Assembly (NCBI RefSeq): GCF_900074915.1
Contig: NZ_LT222319.1
Span: 1,981,001-2,045,000, forward strand
Source of the DNA: Pseudomonas cerasi
Lineage (GTDB): Bacteria > Pseudomonadota > Gammaproteobacteria > Pseudomonadales > Pseudomonadaceae
Direction of reading: 5' to 3'
DNA length: 64,000 nt
Part shown: positions 36,953 to 46,635 of the stretch, piece after piece
Layout of the letters: every line of letters starts with the position of its first letter
Numbering within the stretch: the stretch's first letter is position 1
Position numbers and translations under genes: made by a program
The notes under the pieces: generated by a model
Databases searched by the model: none
What the model was told of the DNA's origin: nothing
What the model saw: only the letters and a program-made list of their open reading frames with translations

Positions 36953-37689
36953 CTGCGAGCGGCTACCAGATGTACAGCAAGGCTTCCCGTAATTCACAAT
37001 ACGAGTTGATCGAGCGCTATGCGCCACTGGTCAAGCGTATCGCTTATCATCTGCTGGCGCGCTTGCCGGCCAGTGTGCAGGTCGAGGATCTGATCCAGGC
37101 CGGCATGATCGGCCTGCTTGAAGTCTCCACCAAGTATGATTCCACCAAGGGTGCGAGTTTCGAGACCTATGCCGGCATTCGCATCCGGGGTGCGATGCTC
37201 GATGAGGTGCGCAAGGGGGACTGGGCGCCACGCTCGGTACACCGTAATACGCGTATGGTCAGTGACGCAATTCGGGCAATTGAAGCTAAAACCGGCCGTG
37301 ACGCTAAAGATCACGAGGTTGCGGCCGAACTCCAGTTGAGTCTCGATGATTACTACGGGATTTTGAATGACACCTTGGGCAGCCGCCTCTTCAGTTTCGA
37401 CGACCTGCTGCAGGACGGCGATCATGAAGGGCTGCACGAGGATGGCGCAAGCGGATCGCTTGAGCCGTCGCGCGACCTGGAAGACGAGCGCTTCCAGGCT
37501 GCGTTGGCCGATGCAATTGCCAATCTGCCAGAGCGCGAGCGTCTGGTGTTGGCGCTGTACTACGACGAAGAGCTGAACCTCAAGGAAATCGGAGAGGTTC
37601 TCGGGGTCAGCGAATCGCGGGTCAGTCAGTTACACAGCCAGTGCGCAGCTCGTTTGCGAGGGCGTTTGGGGGAGTGGCGAGCGCGTTGA
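36949..37689 (+). CDS. fliA: RNA polymerase sigma-28 factor FliA
   Basis: Flagellar sigma factor of 246 residues. Regions 2 (YAPLVKRIAYHLLARLPASV; DLIQAGMIGLLE), 3 and 4 (LKEIGEVLGVSESRVSQLHS) are all present. It directs transcription of late genes; matching promoters are at 8062-8088 (fliC) and 48790-48816. It overlaps fleN by 4 nt. FlgM, its inhibitor, is not in this window. Confidence 0.96.
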   Translation: MTASGYQMYSKASRNSQYELIERYAPLVKRIAYHLLARLPASVQVEDLIQAGMIGLLEVSTKYDSTKGASFETYAGIRIRGAMLDEVRKGDWAPRSVHRNTRMVSDAIRAIEAKTGRDAKDHEVAAELQLSLDDYYGILNDTLGSRLFSFDDLLQDGDHEGLHEDGASGSLEPSRDLEDERFQAALADAIANLPERERLVLALYYDEELNLKEIGEVLGVSESRVSQLHSQCAARLRGRLGEWRAR

Positions 37690-37883
37690 CAGGCAATGTG
37701 CGGTCTATGGCCGCGCGTTGACTGCAAGCCGGCTGTGCAGAGCGTTACGTGGTAACGGGGTGGACCCGTCAGAAGCCTGTCAGGCATTGCCTCGATGGGC
37801 TTGTTTCTCAGGTCCTTGCCTGTTGTTGTGCCAAGCCCGTCGTCGTTTCGTACAGCCGGGGGTGTGCTGTGCCAGTATTGAGT

Positions 37884-37907
37884 GAACAGCGTGTTCAGGT
37901 GCTGAAC
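37884..37907 (+). other. Nested palindromes upstream of cheY
   Basis: GAACA-GCG-TGTTC (37884-37896) and GTTCAG-GTG-CTGAAC (37893-37907) share the central GTTC, so the two hairpins are mutually exclusive. They lie 16-39 bp before the ribosome-binding site of cheY. The 230-bp fliA-cheY gap holds no clear gene or sigma-28/54 promoter. Confidence 0.5.
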
Positions 37908-37945
37908 GCGTTAAAGACTGCTTGGAGGTCGAATTGGACAAGAAC

Positions 37946-38320
37946 ATGAAAATCCTCATCGTTGATGACTTCTCAACGATGCGGCGGATCATCAAGAACC
38001 TTTTGCGTGATCTGGGGTTTACCAACACATCGGAAGCGGATGATGGTCTGACCGCATTGCCGATGCTGCAGAGCGGTGCCTTTGACTTTCTGGTGACGGA
38101 CTGGAACATGCCTGGCATGTCCGGTATCGATCTGCTGCGCGAAGTCCGCAAGGACGAACGCCTCAAGAGCCTTCCCGTGCTGATGGTCACTGCCGAAGCC
38201 AAGCGTGAGCAGATCATTGAAGCTGCCCAGGCTGGGGTGAACGGTTATGTAGTCAAGCCATTCACTGCCCAAGCCCTGAAAGACAAGATCGACAAGATCT
38301 TTGAACGCGTCAATAGCTGA
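37946..38320 (+). CDS. cheY: Chemotaxis response regulator CheY
   Basis: Single receiver domain of 124 residues. Acid pocket DD at 7-8, phospho-acceptor D52 ([13 protein letters not shown]), a Thr in [11 protein letters not shown], and Lys in VVKPFT. CheY-P binds FliM to reverse rotation. The family-length start is ATG 37946, but GGAGG at 37924-37928 is better spaced for TTG 37934, which would add four residues (MDKN). It is followed 19 bp later by cheZ, with no gap for a terminator. Confidence 0.95.
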   Translation: MKILIVDDFSTMRRIIKNLLRDLGFTNTSEADDGLTALPMLQSGAFDFLVTDWNMPGMSGIDLLREVRKDERLKSLPVLMVTAEAKREQIIEAAQAGVNGYVVKPFTAQALKDKIDKIFERVNS

Positions 38321-38339
38321 TGCAAGCCGCGAGGGCGCT

Positions 38340-39125
38340 ATGGATAACAATGATTCGATGGCCGACTTTGAGTCGACCTTAAAAAGACACGCGCAGGAAC
38401 TTGTCACCAGCCTTGAAAAGGGTCGTTTCGGTGACGCTGTGCAACTGATCCACGAACTCAACCAGACACGCGACCGCGGCCTTTATCAGGAAGTGGGCAA
38501 GCTGACTCGTGAGCTGCACAGTGCAATCGTAAACTTTCACATCGATCCGCACATGCCTCAAGCCGAGGAAGTGTCGCAGATCACGGATGCTACCGAACGC
38601 CTGTCGTATGTGGTGAGGCTGACCGAGAATGCGGCCAACCGCACCATGGACCTGGTGGAAGAGAGTACGCCGGTCATGAACGGCCTGAGTTCCGACGCCA
38701 AGGCGTTGAGCGATGACTGGGGACGTTTCATGCGCCGCGAAATCGGTGCCGAAGAGTTCCGCGAGCTGGCCAAGCGGGTCGATGGTTTTCTGACGCGTAC
38801 CGAGAAGGAAACCCATCAGGTTTCCGCGCATCTCAACGACATTCTGCTCGCCCAGGATTACCAGGACCTTACCGGTCAGGTCATCAAGCGTGTGACGCAA
38901 CTGGTGACCGAAGTCGAGAGCAATCTGCTCAAACTGGTGCTCATGGCCAGTCATGTCGATCGCTTCGCAGGCATCGAACATGACGAACAATCCATCCTCG
39001 ATGAAAAAGATCCTAAAAAACATCTCACTCAGGGTGAAGGTCCGCAGATTCATGCCGATAAACGTGAAGACGTCGTATCCGGACAGGATGATGTAGACGA
39101 TCTGCTATCGAGCCTCGGCTTCTAA
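38340..39125 (+). CDS. cheZ: CheY-P phosphatase CheZ
   Basis: Phosphatase of 261 residues, a long four-helix bundle. The catalytic-Gln region is LAQDYQDLTGQVIKRV, and the C-terminal CheY-binding peptide is DDVDDLLSSLGF. ATG at 38340 follows GAGGGC; the frame extends upstream to 38301, but that part overlaps cheY. It lies between cheY and cheA, as in other pseudomonads. Confidence 0.95.
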   Translation: MDNNDSMADFESTLKRHAQELVTSLEKGRFGDAVQLIHELNQTRDRGLYQEVGKLTRELHSAIVNFHIDPHMPQAEEVSQITDATERLSYVVRLTENAANRTMDLVEESTPVMNGLSSDAKALSDDWGRFMRREIGAEEFRELAKRVDGFLTRTEKETHQVSAHLNDILLAQDYQDLTGQVIKRVTQLVTEVESNLLKLVLMASHVDRFAGIEHDEQSILDEKDPKKHLTQGEGPQIHADKREDVVSGQDDVDDLLSSLGF

Positions 39126-39158
39126 GATCTGTAGACGGTTAATTTTAGGGAGCACCCC

Positions 39159-41441
39159 ATGAGCTTCGGCGCCGATGAAGAAATCCTTCAGGATTTTCTG
39201 GTAGAGGCCGGCGAAATTCTGGAGCAGTTGTCAGAGCAATTGGTCGAGCTGGAAAGCCGACCGGATGATGCTGATCTGCTCAATGCAATTTTTCGCGGTT
39301 TTCACACTGTAAAAGGGGGCGCCGGCTTCCTCCAGCTCCATGAGCTGGTGGAGTGCTGCCACATCGCCGAAAACGTGTTCGACATCCTGCGCAAGGGTGA
39401 GCGTCGCGTTGATTCCGAACTGATGGACGTGGTCCTGGAAGCACTGGACACCGTCAACAGCATGTTCGGTCAGGTACGTGAACGGACTGACGTAACTCCG
39501 GCGACGCCAGAACTGCTGGCCGCGCTGTCGCGTCTGGCCGAGCCACAATCCGCCGACGAGGCCGCGGCTCCCGAGCCAGAGCCGGAGCCCGAGCCGGTGG
39601 TCGAAGTCCAGGCTGCTGCGGTTGCAGAGCCAGCGCCTGGCGACGAGATTACCGATGATGAATTCGAGCAACTGCTCGATTCGCTGCACGGCTCCAGCCC
39701 GGTGTCTGCAGCGCCTGCACAGGCGCCAGCAGCAGCGGCCGCGCCGGCGGGTGACGAAATCACCGATCAGGAATTTGAATCCCTGCTTGATCAGTTGCAT
39801 GGCAAGGGCAAGTTTGCGGCCGATGCTGCAACCGCTCCGGCCCCTGCACCTGTGGCGCAGGGCAGTGCAGCGCCTGCCGGTGACGAAATCACCGACGACG
39901 AATTCGAAGCGTTGCTCGATCAACTGCACGGCAAAGGTTCGTTTGACGCCGCGGTAGCGACGCCAGCAGCTGCTGCACCCGTAGCCGTTGCTGCCAAGGC
40001 GCCCGCTGCTGCGGCCGCGTCGGACGAAATCACCGATCACGAATTTGAAAACCTGCTCGACGAATTGCACGGCAAGGGCAAGTTCGAGCCTGAGGCGATT
40101 GTTGCCAAGGCATCTGCTCCGGCAGCCGCAGCGGCTGCTCCGCCACCGCCGCCACCTGCTGCCAAGCCTGCTCCGGCGCCTGCTGCGAAAGCAGAGCCGG
40201 CCAAACCTGCTTCGGCGCCAGCCCCTGCGCGCGCTCCTGCACCCAGCGGCGAAAAGCCGGTGGCGACAGAAGCCGAAACCACGGTTCGTGTCGATACCGC
40301 CCGACTGGACGAGATCATGAACATGGTCGGCGAGCTGGTGCTGGTGCGTAACCGCCTGGTACGCCTGGGTCTCAACAGCGGCGATGAAGCCATGTCCAAG
40401 GCGGTTTCCAACCTGGATGTGGTCACCGCCGATCTGCAGACTGCGGTGATGAAAACCCGCATGCAGCCGATCAAGAAAGTCTTCGGTCGCTTCCCGCGTC
40501 TGGTTCGCGACCTGGCTCGCCAGCTCAAGAAAGAGATCAACCTGGAGCTGGTCGGTGAAGAGACCGACCTCGACAAGAACCTCGTAGAGGCGCTCGCCGA
40601 TCCGCTGGTCCACTTGGTGCGCAACGCTGTCGACCACGGTATCGAAACGCCGGAAGAGCGCGAAGCCACGGGCAAGTCCCGCGGCGGTCGTGTGATCCTT
40701 TCGGCGGAGCAGGAAGGCGACCATATCCTGCTGTCGATCTCCGATGACGGTAAGGGCATGGACCCTAACGTCCTGCGCTCCATTGCTGTGAAACGCGGCG
40801 TCATGGACAAGGATGCAGCCGATCGGTTGAGTGACACCGATTGCTACAACCTGATCTTCGCGCCGGGCTTCTCGACCAAGACCGAGATTTCCGATGTGTC
40901 GGGTCGCGGTGTGGGCATGGACGTGGTCAAGACCAAGATCTCCCAGCTCAATGGCTCGATTAATATCTATTCGACCAAGGGCCAGGGTTCGAAGATCGTC
41001 ATCAAGGTGCCGTTGACCCTGGCGATCATGCCGACCCTGATGGTGATGCTGGGCAACCAGGCCTTCGCTTTCCCGCTGGTCAACGTCAACGAAATCTTCC
41101 ACCTGAACCTGTCGACTACCAACGTGGTTGATGGCCAGGAAGTGGTGATCGTACGTGACAAGGCCTTGCCGCTGTTCTACCTCAAGCGCTGGCTGGTCAG
41201 TTCTGCGGCTCATGAGGAACAGCACGAAGGGCACGTAGTGATCCTGACGGTCGGCACTCAGCGCATCGGTTTTGTCGTCGATCAGCTGGTCGGTCAGGAA
41301 GAAGTGGTCATCAAACCGCTGGGCAAGATGCTGCAAGGTACGCCGGGCATGTCGGGCGCCACCATCACCGGTGACGGTCGCATTGCCCTGATTCTCGATG
41401 TACCGAGCATGCTCAAGCGTTACGCCGCACGGCGTATCTGA
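39159..41441 (+). CDS. cheA: Chemotaxis histidine kinase CheA with repeated linker motif
   Basis: Kinase of 760 residues. P1 Hpt domain with H49 ([11 protein letters not shown]). A low-complexity Ala/Pro-rich linker (residues ~125-385) carries four copies of a motif like [17 protein letters not shown], beginning near residues 161, 198, 241 and 288. P3 dimerisation, P4 ATPase ([26 protein letters not shown]) and P5 CheW-like domains follow. I see no normal globular P2 domain. A repeat-type linker like this is the kind of region bound by ParP in polar chemosensory arrays; parP lies downstream at 45.2 kb. Confidence 0.95.
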   Translation: MSFGADEEILQDFLVEAGEILEQLSEQLVELESRPDDADLLNAIFRGFHTVKGGAGFLQLHELVECCHIAENVFDILRKGERRVDSELMDVVLEALDTVNSMFGQVRERTDVTPATPELLAALSRLAEPQSADEAAAPEPEPEPEPVVEVQAAAVAEPAPGDEITDDEFEQLLDSLHGSSPVSAAPAQAPAAAAAPAGDEITDQEFESLLDQLHGKGKFAADAATAPAPAPVAQGSAAPAGDEITDDEFEALLDQLHGKGSFDAAVATPAAAAPVAVAAKAPAAAAASDEITDHEFENLLDELHGKGKFEPEAIVAKASAPAAAAAAPPPPPPAAKPAPAPAAKAEPAKPASAPAPARAPAPSGEKPVATEAETTVRVDTARLDEIMNMVGELVLVRNRLVRLGLNSGDEAMSKAVSNLDVVTADLQTAVMKTRMQPIKKVFGRFPRLVRDLARQLKKEINLELVGEETDLDKNLVEALADPLVHLVRNAVDHGIETPEEREATGKSRGGRVILSAEQEGDHILLSISDDGKGMDPNVLRSIAVKRGVMDKDAADRLSDTDCYNLIFAPGFSTKTEISDVSGRGVGMDVVKTKISQLNGSINIYSTKGQGSKIVIKVPLTLAIMPTLMVMLGNQAFAFPLVNVNEIFHLNLSTTNVVDGQEVVIVRDKALPLFYLKRWLVSSAAHEEQHEGHVVILTVGTQRIGFVVDQLVGQEEVVIKPLGKMLQGTPGMSGATITGDGRIALILDVPSMLKRYAARRI

Positions 41442-41491
41442 ACCCGGGGTTGCGGGCAGCCTGGCTGCCTGCGACACCTATTGGAGTGTTT

Positions 41492-42652
41492 ATGGCAGTC
41501 AAGGTCCTGGTGGTGGATGATTCCGGTTTTTTCCGCCGCCGCGTTACGGAAATTCTTTCTTCGGACCCCAACATTGTAGTTGTCGGCACCGCCACCAACG
41601 GCAAGGAAGCGATTGAGCAGGCGCTGGCACTCAAGCCGGATGTCATCACCATGGACTACGAAATGCCGATGATGGATGGCATTACGGCAGTTCGCCACAT
41701 CATGCAGCGTATCCCCACCCCGGTATTGATGTTCTCGTCGCTGACGCACGAAGGTGCGCGCGTGACGCTGGATGCTCTTGACGCCGGTGCGGTGGATTTC
41801 CTGCCCAAGAATTTCGAAGATATCTCGCGCAATCCGCAGAAGGTCAAGCAACTGCTGTGCGAGAAAATCAACAGCATTTCACGCAGCAACCGCCGTTCCA
41901 GCGGCTTCGGTTCAGCCAGTGCAGCTCCGGCCGCACCGGCTCCTTCGACGTTGTCCAGCCGCGCGTCTGCGCCAGCCCCTGCACCTGCCAGGACGGTGCC
42001 GTCACGCACGGCGACACCTGCTGCGGCTCCGGCTGCCCCGGCCCCTCATGCGCCGGCGCACCCGACTACTTCAGGCACAGCCAAGCGTAAGGCCTACAAA
42101 CTGGTGGCCATCGGCACCTCAACCGGCGGCCCGGTCGCGCTGCAACGGGTGCTGACTCAATTGCCAGCCAATTTTCCTGCACCACTGGTGCTGATTCAGC
42201 ATATGCCTGCGGCGTTTACCAAGGCATTTGCCGAACGTCTCGACAAGCTCTGCAAAATCAGCGTCAAGGAAGCGGAAGACGGCGACGTGCTGCGTCCTGG
42301 CCTGGCGCTGCTGGCGCCGGGTGGCAAGCAGATGATGGTTGACGGGCGCGGTACGGTGAAGATTCTGCCGGGCGACGAACGTCTCAATTACAAGCCGTGC
42401 GTCGACATCACCTTTGGCTCGGCTGCCAAGTCCTACGGCGACAAGGTGCTCTCGGTGGTCCTGACTGGTATGGGTGCCGACGGCCGCGAGGGCGCGCGAC
42501 TGCTCAAGCAGGCCGGCAGTACCGTGTGGGCGCAGGATGAAGCGAGCTGCGTGATTTATGGCATGCCGATGGCCATCGTCAAGGCCGAACTCGCGGATGC
42601 GATCTACAGCCTCGACGACATCGGTCGGCACTTGGTAGAGGCCTGTCTCTGA
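41492..42652 (+). CDS. cheB: Chemoreceptor methylesterase CheB
   Basis: Receptor glutamate methylesterase of 386 residues. Receiver with D55 ([13 protein letters not shown]), an Ala/Pro-rich linker of about 60 residues, and a catalytic domain with the Ser-His-Asp triad in [20 protein letters not shown] and [10 protein letters not shown]. The start at 41492 ([12 protein letters not shown]) follows TTGGAG; upstream codons in frame are not supported. The stop overlaps the motC ATG. Confidence 0.95.
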   Translation: MAVKVLVVDDSGFFRRRVTEILSSDPNIVVVGTATNGKEAIEQALALKPDVITMDYEMPMMDGITAVRHIMQRIPTPVLMFSSLTHEGARVTLDALDAGAVDFLPKNFEDISRNPQKVKQLLCEKINSISRSNRRSSGFGSASAAPAAPAPSTLSSRASAPAPAPARTVPSRTATPAAAPAAPAPHAPAHPTTSGTAKRKAYKLVAIGTSTGGPVALQRVLTQLPANFPAPLVLIQHMPAAFTKAFAERLDKLCKISVKEAEDGDVLRPGLALLAPGGKQMMVDGRGTVKILPGDERLNYKPCVDITFGSAAKSYGDKVLSVVLTGMGADGREGARLLKQAGSTVWAQDEASCVIYGMPMAIVKAELADAIYSLDDIGRHLVEACL

Positions 42653-43392
42653 TGGATGTACTGAGCCTTATCGGTCTGATTCTGGCGTTTGTCGCAATCA
42701 TTGGTGGTAATTTTCTCGAAGGCGGGCACCTCGGTGCCTTGCTCAATGGCCCGGCAGCTCTGATCGTGCTGGGCGGTACGCTCGGTGCTTCGCTGTTGCA
42801 GTCGCCGATGAGTGCGTTCATGCGTGCCATGAAAATCATCCACTGGATCATTTTCCCGCCGCGTATCGACCTGCCCGGTGGGGTTGACCGGGTCATCGGC
42901 TGGAGCATGACCGCCCGCAAAGAGGGCTTGCTGGGTCTTGAAACCGTAGCCGATTCCGAGCCCGACGGTTATGCCCGCAAAGGGTTGCAACTGTTGGTCG
43001 ACGGTGCCGAGCCTGCAGCGATTCGCAGCATTCTTGAAGTGGATTTCATCACCCAGGAAACCCGCGATATCCAGGCTGCGAAAGTATTCGAAAGCATGGG
43101 CGGCTACGCGCCGACCGTGGGTATCATCGGCGCGGTCATGGGCCTGATTCATGTCATGGGCAACCTGGCTGACCCCAGCCAACTGGGCAGCGGTATCGCC
43201 GTCGCCTTCGTTGCCACGATCTATGGCGTGGCCATGGCCAACCTGATCCTCCTGCCAGTGGCGAACAAGCTCAAGGCCATCGCCCACCGTCAGGCGCGCT
43301 ATCGAGAAATGTTGCTTGAAGGTCTGTTGTCCATCGCCGAGGGTGAGAACCCGCGCTCCATCGAACTCAAGCTGCAAGGCTTCATGGAGTAA
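42652..43392 (+). CDS. motC: Flagellar motor stator protein MotC
   Basis: MotA-family stator of 246 residues with four hydrophobic segments (LIGLILAFVAIIGGNFLEGG at the N terminus; GYAPTVGIIGAVMGLIHVMG in the third). Pseudomonads have two stator sets; this one, beside cheB, is MotCD, which drives swarming and swimming in viscous media. It overlaps the cheB stop and is followed by motD after 6 bp. Confidence 0.93.
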   Translation: MDVLSLIGLILAFVAIIGGNFLEGGHLGALLNGPAALIVLGGTLGASLLQSPMSAFMRAMKIIHWIIFPPRIDLPGGVDRVIGWSMTARKEGLLGLETVADSEPDGYARKGLQLLVDGAEPAAIRSILEVDFITQETRDIQAAKVFESMGGYAPTVGIIGAVMGLIHVMGNLADPSQLGSGIAVAFVATIYGVAMANLILLPVANKLKAIAHRQARYREMLLEGLLSIAEGENPRSIELKLQGFME

Positions 43393-43398
43393 CAGCGA

Positions 43399-44286
43399 AT
43401 GGCTCGCCGTCGTCAGGTCGAAGAACATGAAAATCACGAACGCTGGCTGGTGTCGTATGCCGACTTCATTACCTTGCTGTTTGCGTTTTTCGTGGTGATG
43501 TACTCGATTTCCTCGGTCAACGAAGGCAAGTACAAGATTCTGTCCCAGGCATTGGTCGGCGTGTTCAATGACACCGAACGCACCATGAAGCCGATCCCCA
43601 TCGGTGAGCAGCGCCCGGTTTCAGTCAAGCCCGCCGAGCCGCTGGTCAAGGACAGCGAGCAGACTGACGCAGGCATAGGTCAGGCGTCCGATGACCCGTT
43701 GCAGACCATTGCCCAGGACGTGCGCGATGCGTTCGGTGACCTGATCAAGTCCGACCAGATGACTGTGCGCGGCAACGAACTGTGGATCGAGATCGAACTC
43801 AACTCCAGCATGCTTTTCGGCAGTGGCGATGCGATGCCCAGCGACAAGGCCTTCACCATCATCGAAAAGGTCGCCGGAATCGTCAAACGCTTCGACAACC
43901 CGATCCATGTCGAGGGCTTTACCGACGACCAGCCGATCAGCACTGCACAATTTCCGACCAACTGGGAGCTGTCTTCAGCACGTTCTGCCAGCATTGTGCG
44001 CATGCTGGCCATGGACGGTGTCAATCCGGCGCGTCTCGCTTCGGTGGGCTATGGTGAGTTTCAGCCGATCGCCCCCAACACCAGCACCGTCGGACGCGCC
44101 AAGAACCGCCGTGTAGTGCTGGTTATCTCGCGCAATCTGGATGTTCGCCGCAGCCTGACCAGCGCTGGATCGGCCAATGTGCAACCGGATGCCGCATTGA
44201 GGCGTGCTGGCACACAAACTGCACCGGTGCCAGCAAAGCCGCCGGTACGCGCGAACGCCGTCAATTCTCCGTCACCCGCCCCCTAA
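43399..44286 (+). CDS. motD: Flagellar motor stator protein MotD
   Basis: MotB-family protein of 295 residues. The single transmembrane helix near residues 20-40 carries the proton-binding Asp (WLVSYADFITLLFAFFVVM). The OmpA-like peptidoglycan-binding domain is at about 115-245 (IHVEGFTDDQPIS; NRRVVLVISRN). The C-terminal ~45 residues are low complexity. It forms the stator with MotC. Confidence 0.93.
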   Translation: MARRRQVEEHENHERWLVSYADFITLLFAFFVVMYSISSVNEGKYKILSQALVGVFNDTERTMKPIPIGEQRPVSVKPAEPLVKDSEQTDAGIGQASDDPLQTIAQDVRDAFGDLIKSDQMTVRGNELWIEIELNSSMLFGSGDAMPSDKAFTIIEKVAGIVKRFDNPIHVEGFTDDQPISTAQFPTNWELSSARSASIVRMLAMDGVNPARLASVGYGEFQPIAPNTSTVGRAKNRRVVLVISRNLDVRRSLTSAGSANVQPDAALRRAGTQTAPVPAKPPVRANAVNSPSPAP

Positions 44287-44331
44287 ACATCGTATCGGTA
44301 TGGTCGTCGCTGTACGGAAGGAAAAACATTA

Positions 44332-45120
44332 ATGAGAGTCTGGGCAGTAGCCAACCAGAAAGGTGGAGTCGGAAAGACCACCACGACCATTGCCCTGGCC
44401 GGTTTGCTGGCCGATTCAGGCAAGCGCGTGGTCGTGGTCGATCTGGACCCTCACGGCTCCATGACCAGTTATTTCGGGCATAACCCGGACGAACTGGAAC
44501 ACAGTGCTTTCGATCTGTTTCTGCATAAAGGCGCGGTGCCGGAGGGTCTTCCCGGCCAGTTGCTGCTGCCTACCAGCGATAAACGTATCTCGCTGATACC
44601 CTCCAGCACCGCGCTCGCCACACTGGAGCGTCAATCACCGGGTCAGAGCGGCCTGGGCCTGGTTGTCGCAAAAAGTCTGGCTCAGTTGTGGCAGGATTTT
44701 GACTATGCGTTGATCGACAGTCCGCCGCTGCTGGGCGTTCTCATGGTCAATGCCCTGGCGGCCAGCCAGCAGCTGGCGATTCCGGTGCAGACCGAGTTTC
44801 TGGCCGTGAAAGGTCTGGAGCGCATGGTCAATACGCTGACCATGATCAACCGTTCGCGCAAGGTGCCGCTGCCTTATACCATCGTGCCGACATTGTTCGA
44901 CCGTCGTACCCAGGCATCGCTGGGCACCTTGAAATTGCTGCGCGACAGCTTCCCCGAGCATGTCTGGCAAGCCTATGTGCCGGTCGATACACGATTGCGC
45001 GATGCCAGCCGACTGGGGCTTACGCCGTCGCAGAACGACAGCAAGAGTCGTGGTGTGATCGCTTACCGGGCATTGCTCAAGCATATGCTCGCCGAGCAGC
45101 TCAATGCGCAGGTGGCCTGA
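44332..45120 (+). CDS. parC: ParA-like ATPase ParC (polar chemosensory array positioning)
   Basis: ParA-family ATPase of 262 residues with deviant Walker A QKGGVGKTTTT (residues ~9-19) and VVVDLDPHGSM. The chromosomal context between motD and a CheW-like gene marks it as ParC, which localises chemotaxis arrays to the pole, rather than a plasmid partition protein. AAGGA at 44320-44324 serves as ribosome-binding site. Confidence 0.88.
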   Translation: MRVWAVANQKGGVGKTTTTIALAGLLADSGKRVVVVDLDPHGSMTSYFGHNPDELEHSAFDLFLHKGAVPEGLPGQLLLPTSDKRISLIPSSTALATLERQSPGQSGLGLVVAKSLAQLWQDFDYALIDSPPLLGVLMVNALAASQQLAIPVQTEFLAVKGLERMVNTLTMINRSRKVPLPYTIVPTLFDRRTQASLGTLKLLRDSFPEHVWQAYVPVDTRLRDASRLGLTPSQNDSKSRGVIAYRALLKHMLAEQLNAQVA

Positions 45121-45222
45121 CGTGAACGTCTACTCTTTCTACATTGTTTGCTCAAGTGATGCCTCAATGCGGCCGATAACTGTATCAGGCTGCACATGCT
45201 CCATTTTTTGTTGGGCCCCGGT

Positions 45223-46098
45223 ATGAACCGCCCTGTAGAAGTTGCAACACGACCCAAACTGGCTTTGCAGTCCTACCTGGACGCATTGTTGTACGACGCG
45301 ACTGAAGTGCTCGAAGAGCCCGTCAGCAGCATCGATGAATTTCAGGCGGCTGTGCTCGAAGAGCAGGCCTTTGATGCGCGGATGCAAGCGCAGGTCAAGC
45401 CGCTGGCCGTCGCGGTTGCCGCACCGGCTCCGGTGGCGGTAGCGGTCAAGGTTGAGGCGCCTGCGCCAGTGGTTGAAGTCGCTCCGGTGATCGTTGCCGA
45501 AGCGGTGCAGGTTGAAGTGGCTCAGGTTGAGGAGGCAGTGCCAACCGTTGCGCTGGTAGAACCGGTCGCCGAGTTGAGCACGCTGGCAGCCCAGCGTACG
45601 CCGACACCACCGCCGACCAGTGATGGTCGTCCGGCATGGGCTGCCGAGCCGTTCGAATGCCTGTTGTTCGATGTGGCCGGTCTGACACTGGCGGTGCCGT
45701 TGGTGTGCCTGGGGTCGATTTATCCGCTGGCGGGGCAGGAGCTGACGCCGCTGTTCGGTCAGCCGGACTGGTTTCTCGGGATCCTGCCTTGCCAGGCAGG
45801 CAACCTGAAAGTGTTGGATACGGCGCGCTGGATCATGCCTGATCGCTACCGCGACGATTTTCGCCAGGGATTGCAGTACGTGATTTCGGTGCAGGGATAC
45901 GAGTGGGGGCTGGCGGTGCATCAGGTCAGTCGTTCGTTGCGTCTTGATCCGAACGAGATCAAATGGCGCGCGCAGCGAGGTCATCGTCCATGGCTGGCGG
46001 GCACGGTCATCGAGCACATGTGCGCGTTGCTGGATGTTGCAGAGTTGGCCGAGCTGATAGCCAGTGGCGCGGTCAAGCAGTTGAACAAGTCGAAATAA
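45223..46098 (+). CDS. parP: CheW-domain protein ParP
   Basis: About 291 residues. A short helical N terminus (KLALQSYLDALLYDATEVLE) and a long Val/Ala/Pro/Glu-rich linker (residues ~70-140) lead to a C-terminal CheW/AIF domain (FECLLFDVAGLTLAVPLVCL). In Vibrio, ParP connects CheA and receptors to ParC through this domain. The start at ATG 45223 is a choice by family; 45196 is also in frame and no strong ribosome-binding site decides. Confidence 0.85.
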   Translation: MNRPVEVATRPKLALQSYLDALLYDATEVLEEPVSSIDEFQAAVLEEQAFDARMQAQVKPLAVAVAAPAPVAVAVKVEAPAPVVEVAPVIVAEAVQVEVAQVEEAVPTVALVEPVAELSTLAAQRTPTPPPTSDGRPAWAAEPFECLLFDVAGLTLAVPLVCLGSIYPLAGQELTPLFGQPDWFLGILPCQAGNLKVLDTARWIMPDRYRDDFRQGLQYVISVQGYEWGLAVHQVSRSLRLDPNEIKWRAQRGHRPWLAGTVIEHMCALLDVAELAELIASGAVKQLNKSK

Positions 46099-46155
46099 TC
46101 ATGGGTCGGTGCCAGTGGCGTCACCTGCAAAGAACACACGTGAGGGGTTGGGGTT

Positions 46156-46635
46156 ATGAATAAGTCGTCTGCACAAGGTTCCGAAGATCCTATTCTGCAA
46201 TGGGTTACGTTCCGCCTGGACAACGAGTCCTATGGCATCAACGTAATGCAGGTGCAGGAAGTGCTGCGCTACACTGAAATCGCCCCGGTGCCGGGTGCGC
46301 CAAGCTACGTACTGGGCATTATCAACCTGCGCGGTAACGTCGTGACCGTGATCGATACCCGTCAGCGTTTTGGCCTGGCCCCGGTTGAAGTCAGCGACAA
46401 TACGCGTATCGTGATCATCGAAGCCGACAAGCAAGTGGTCGGTATCCTGGTCGACAGCGTGGCGGAAGTGGTTTACTTGCGTCAGTCAGAAGTTGAAACT
46501 GCGCCTAACGTCGGTAACGACGAATCGGCCAAGTTCATTCAGGGCGTTTGCAACAAGAACGGCGAACTGTTGATTCTGGTTGAACTGGACAAAATGATGT
46601 CCGAAGAAGAGTGGTCCGAGCTGGAGAACATCTGA
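46156..46635 (+). CDS. cheW: Chemotaxis coupling protein CheW
   Basis: Scaffold protein of 159 residues, single CheW domain (WVTFRLDNESYGINVMQVQE; VLGIINLRGNVVTVIDTRQR). It bridges CheA and chemoreceptors. It is 57 bp after parP, and its stop abuts the TTG start of the DUF2802 gene. Confidence 0.95.
   Translation: MNKSSAQGSEDPILQWVTFRLDNESYGINVMQVQEVLRYTEIAPVPGAPSYVLGIINLRGNVVTVIDTRQRFGLAPVEVSDNTRIVIIEADKQVVGILVDSVAEVVYLRQSEVETAPNVGNDESAKFIQGVCNKNGELLILVELDKMMSEEEWSELENI

Noticed and set aside
39231-41477. Open minus-strand frame of about 748 codons opposite cheA
   Set aside because: The translation is Arg/Gln/His-rich with no domain, fully inside a certain gene; it is a shadow of high-GC codon bias.
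44332-45120. ParA-like gene as a sign of an integrated plasmid
   Set aside because: Position between motD and parP identifies it as chromosomal ParC; no parB or partition site is seen.
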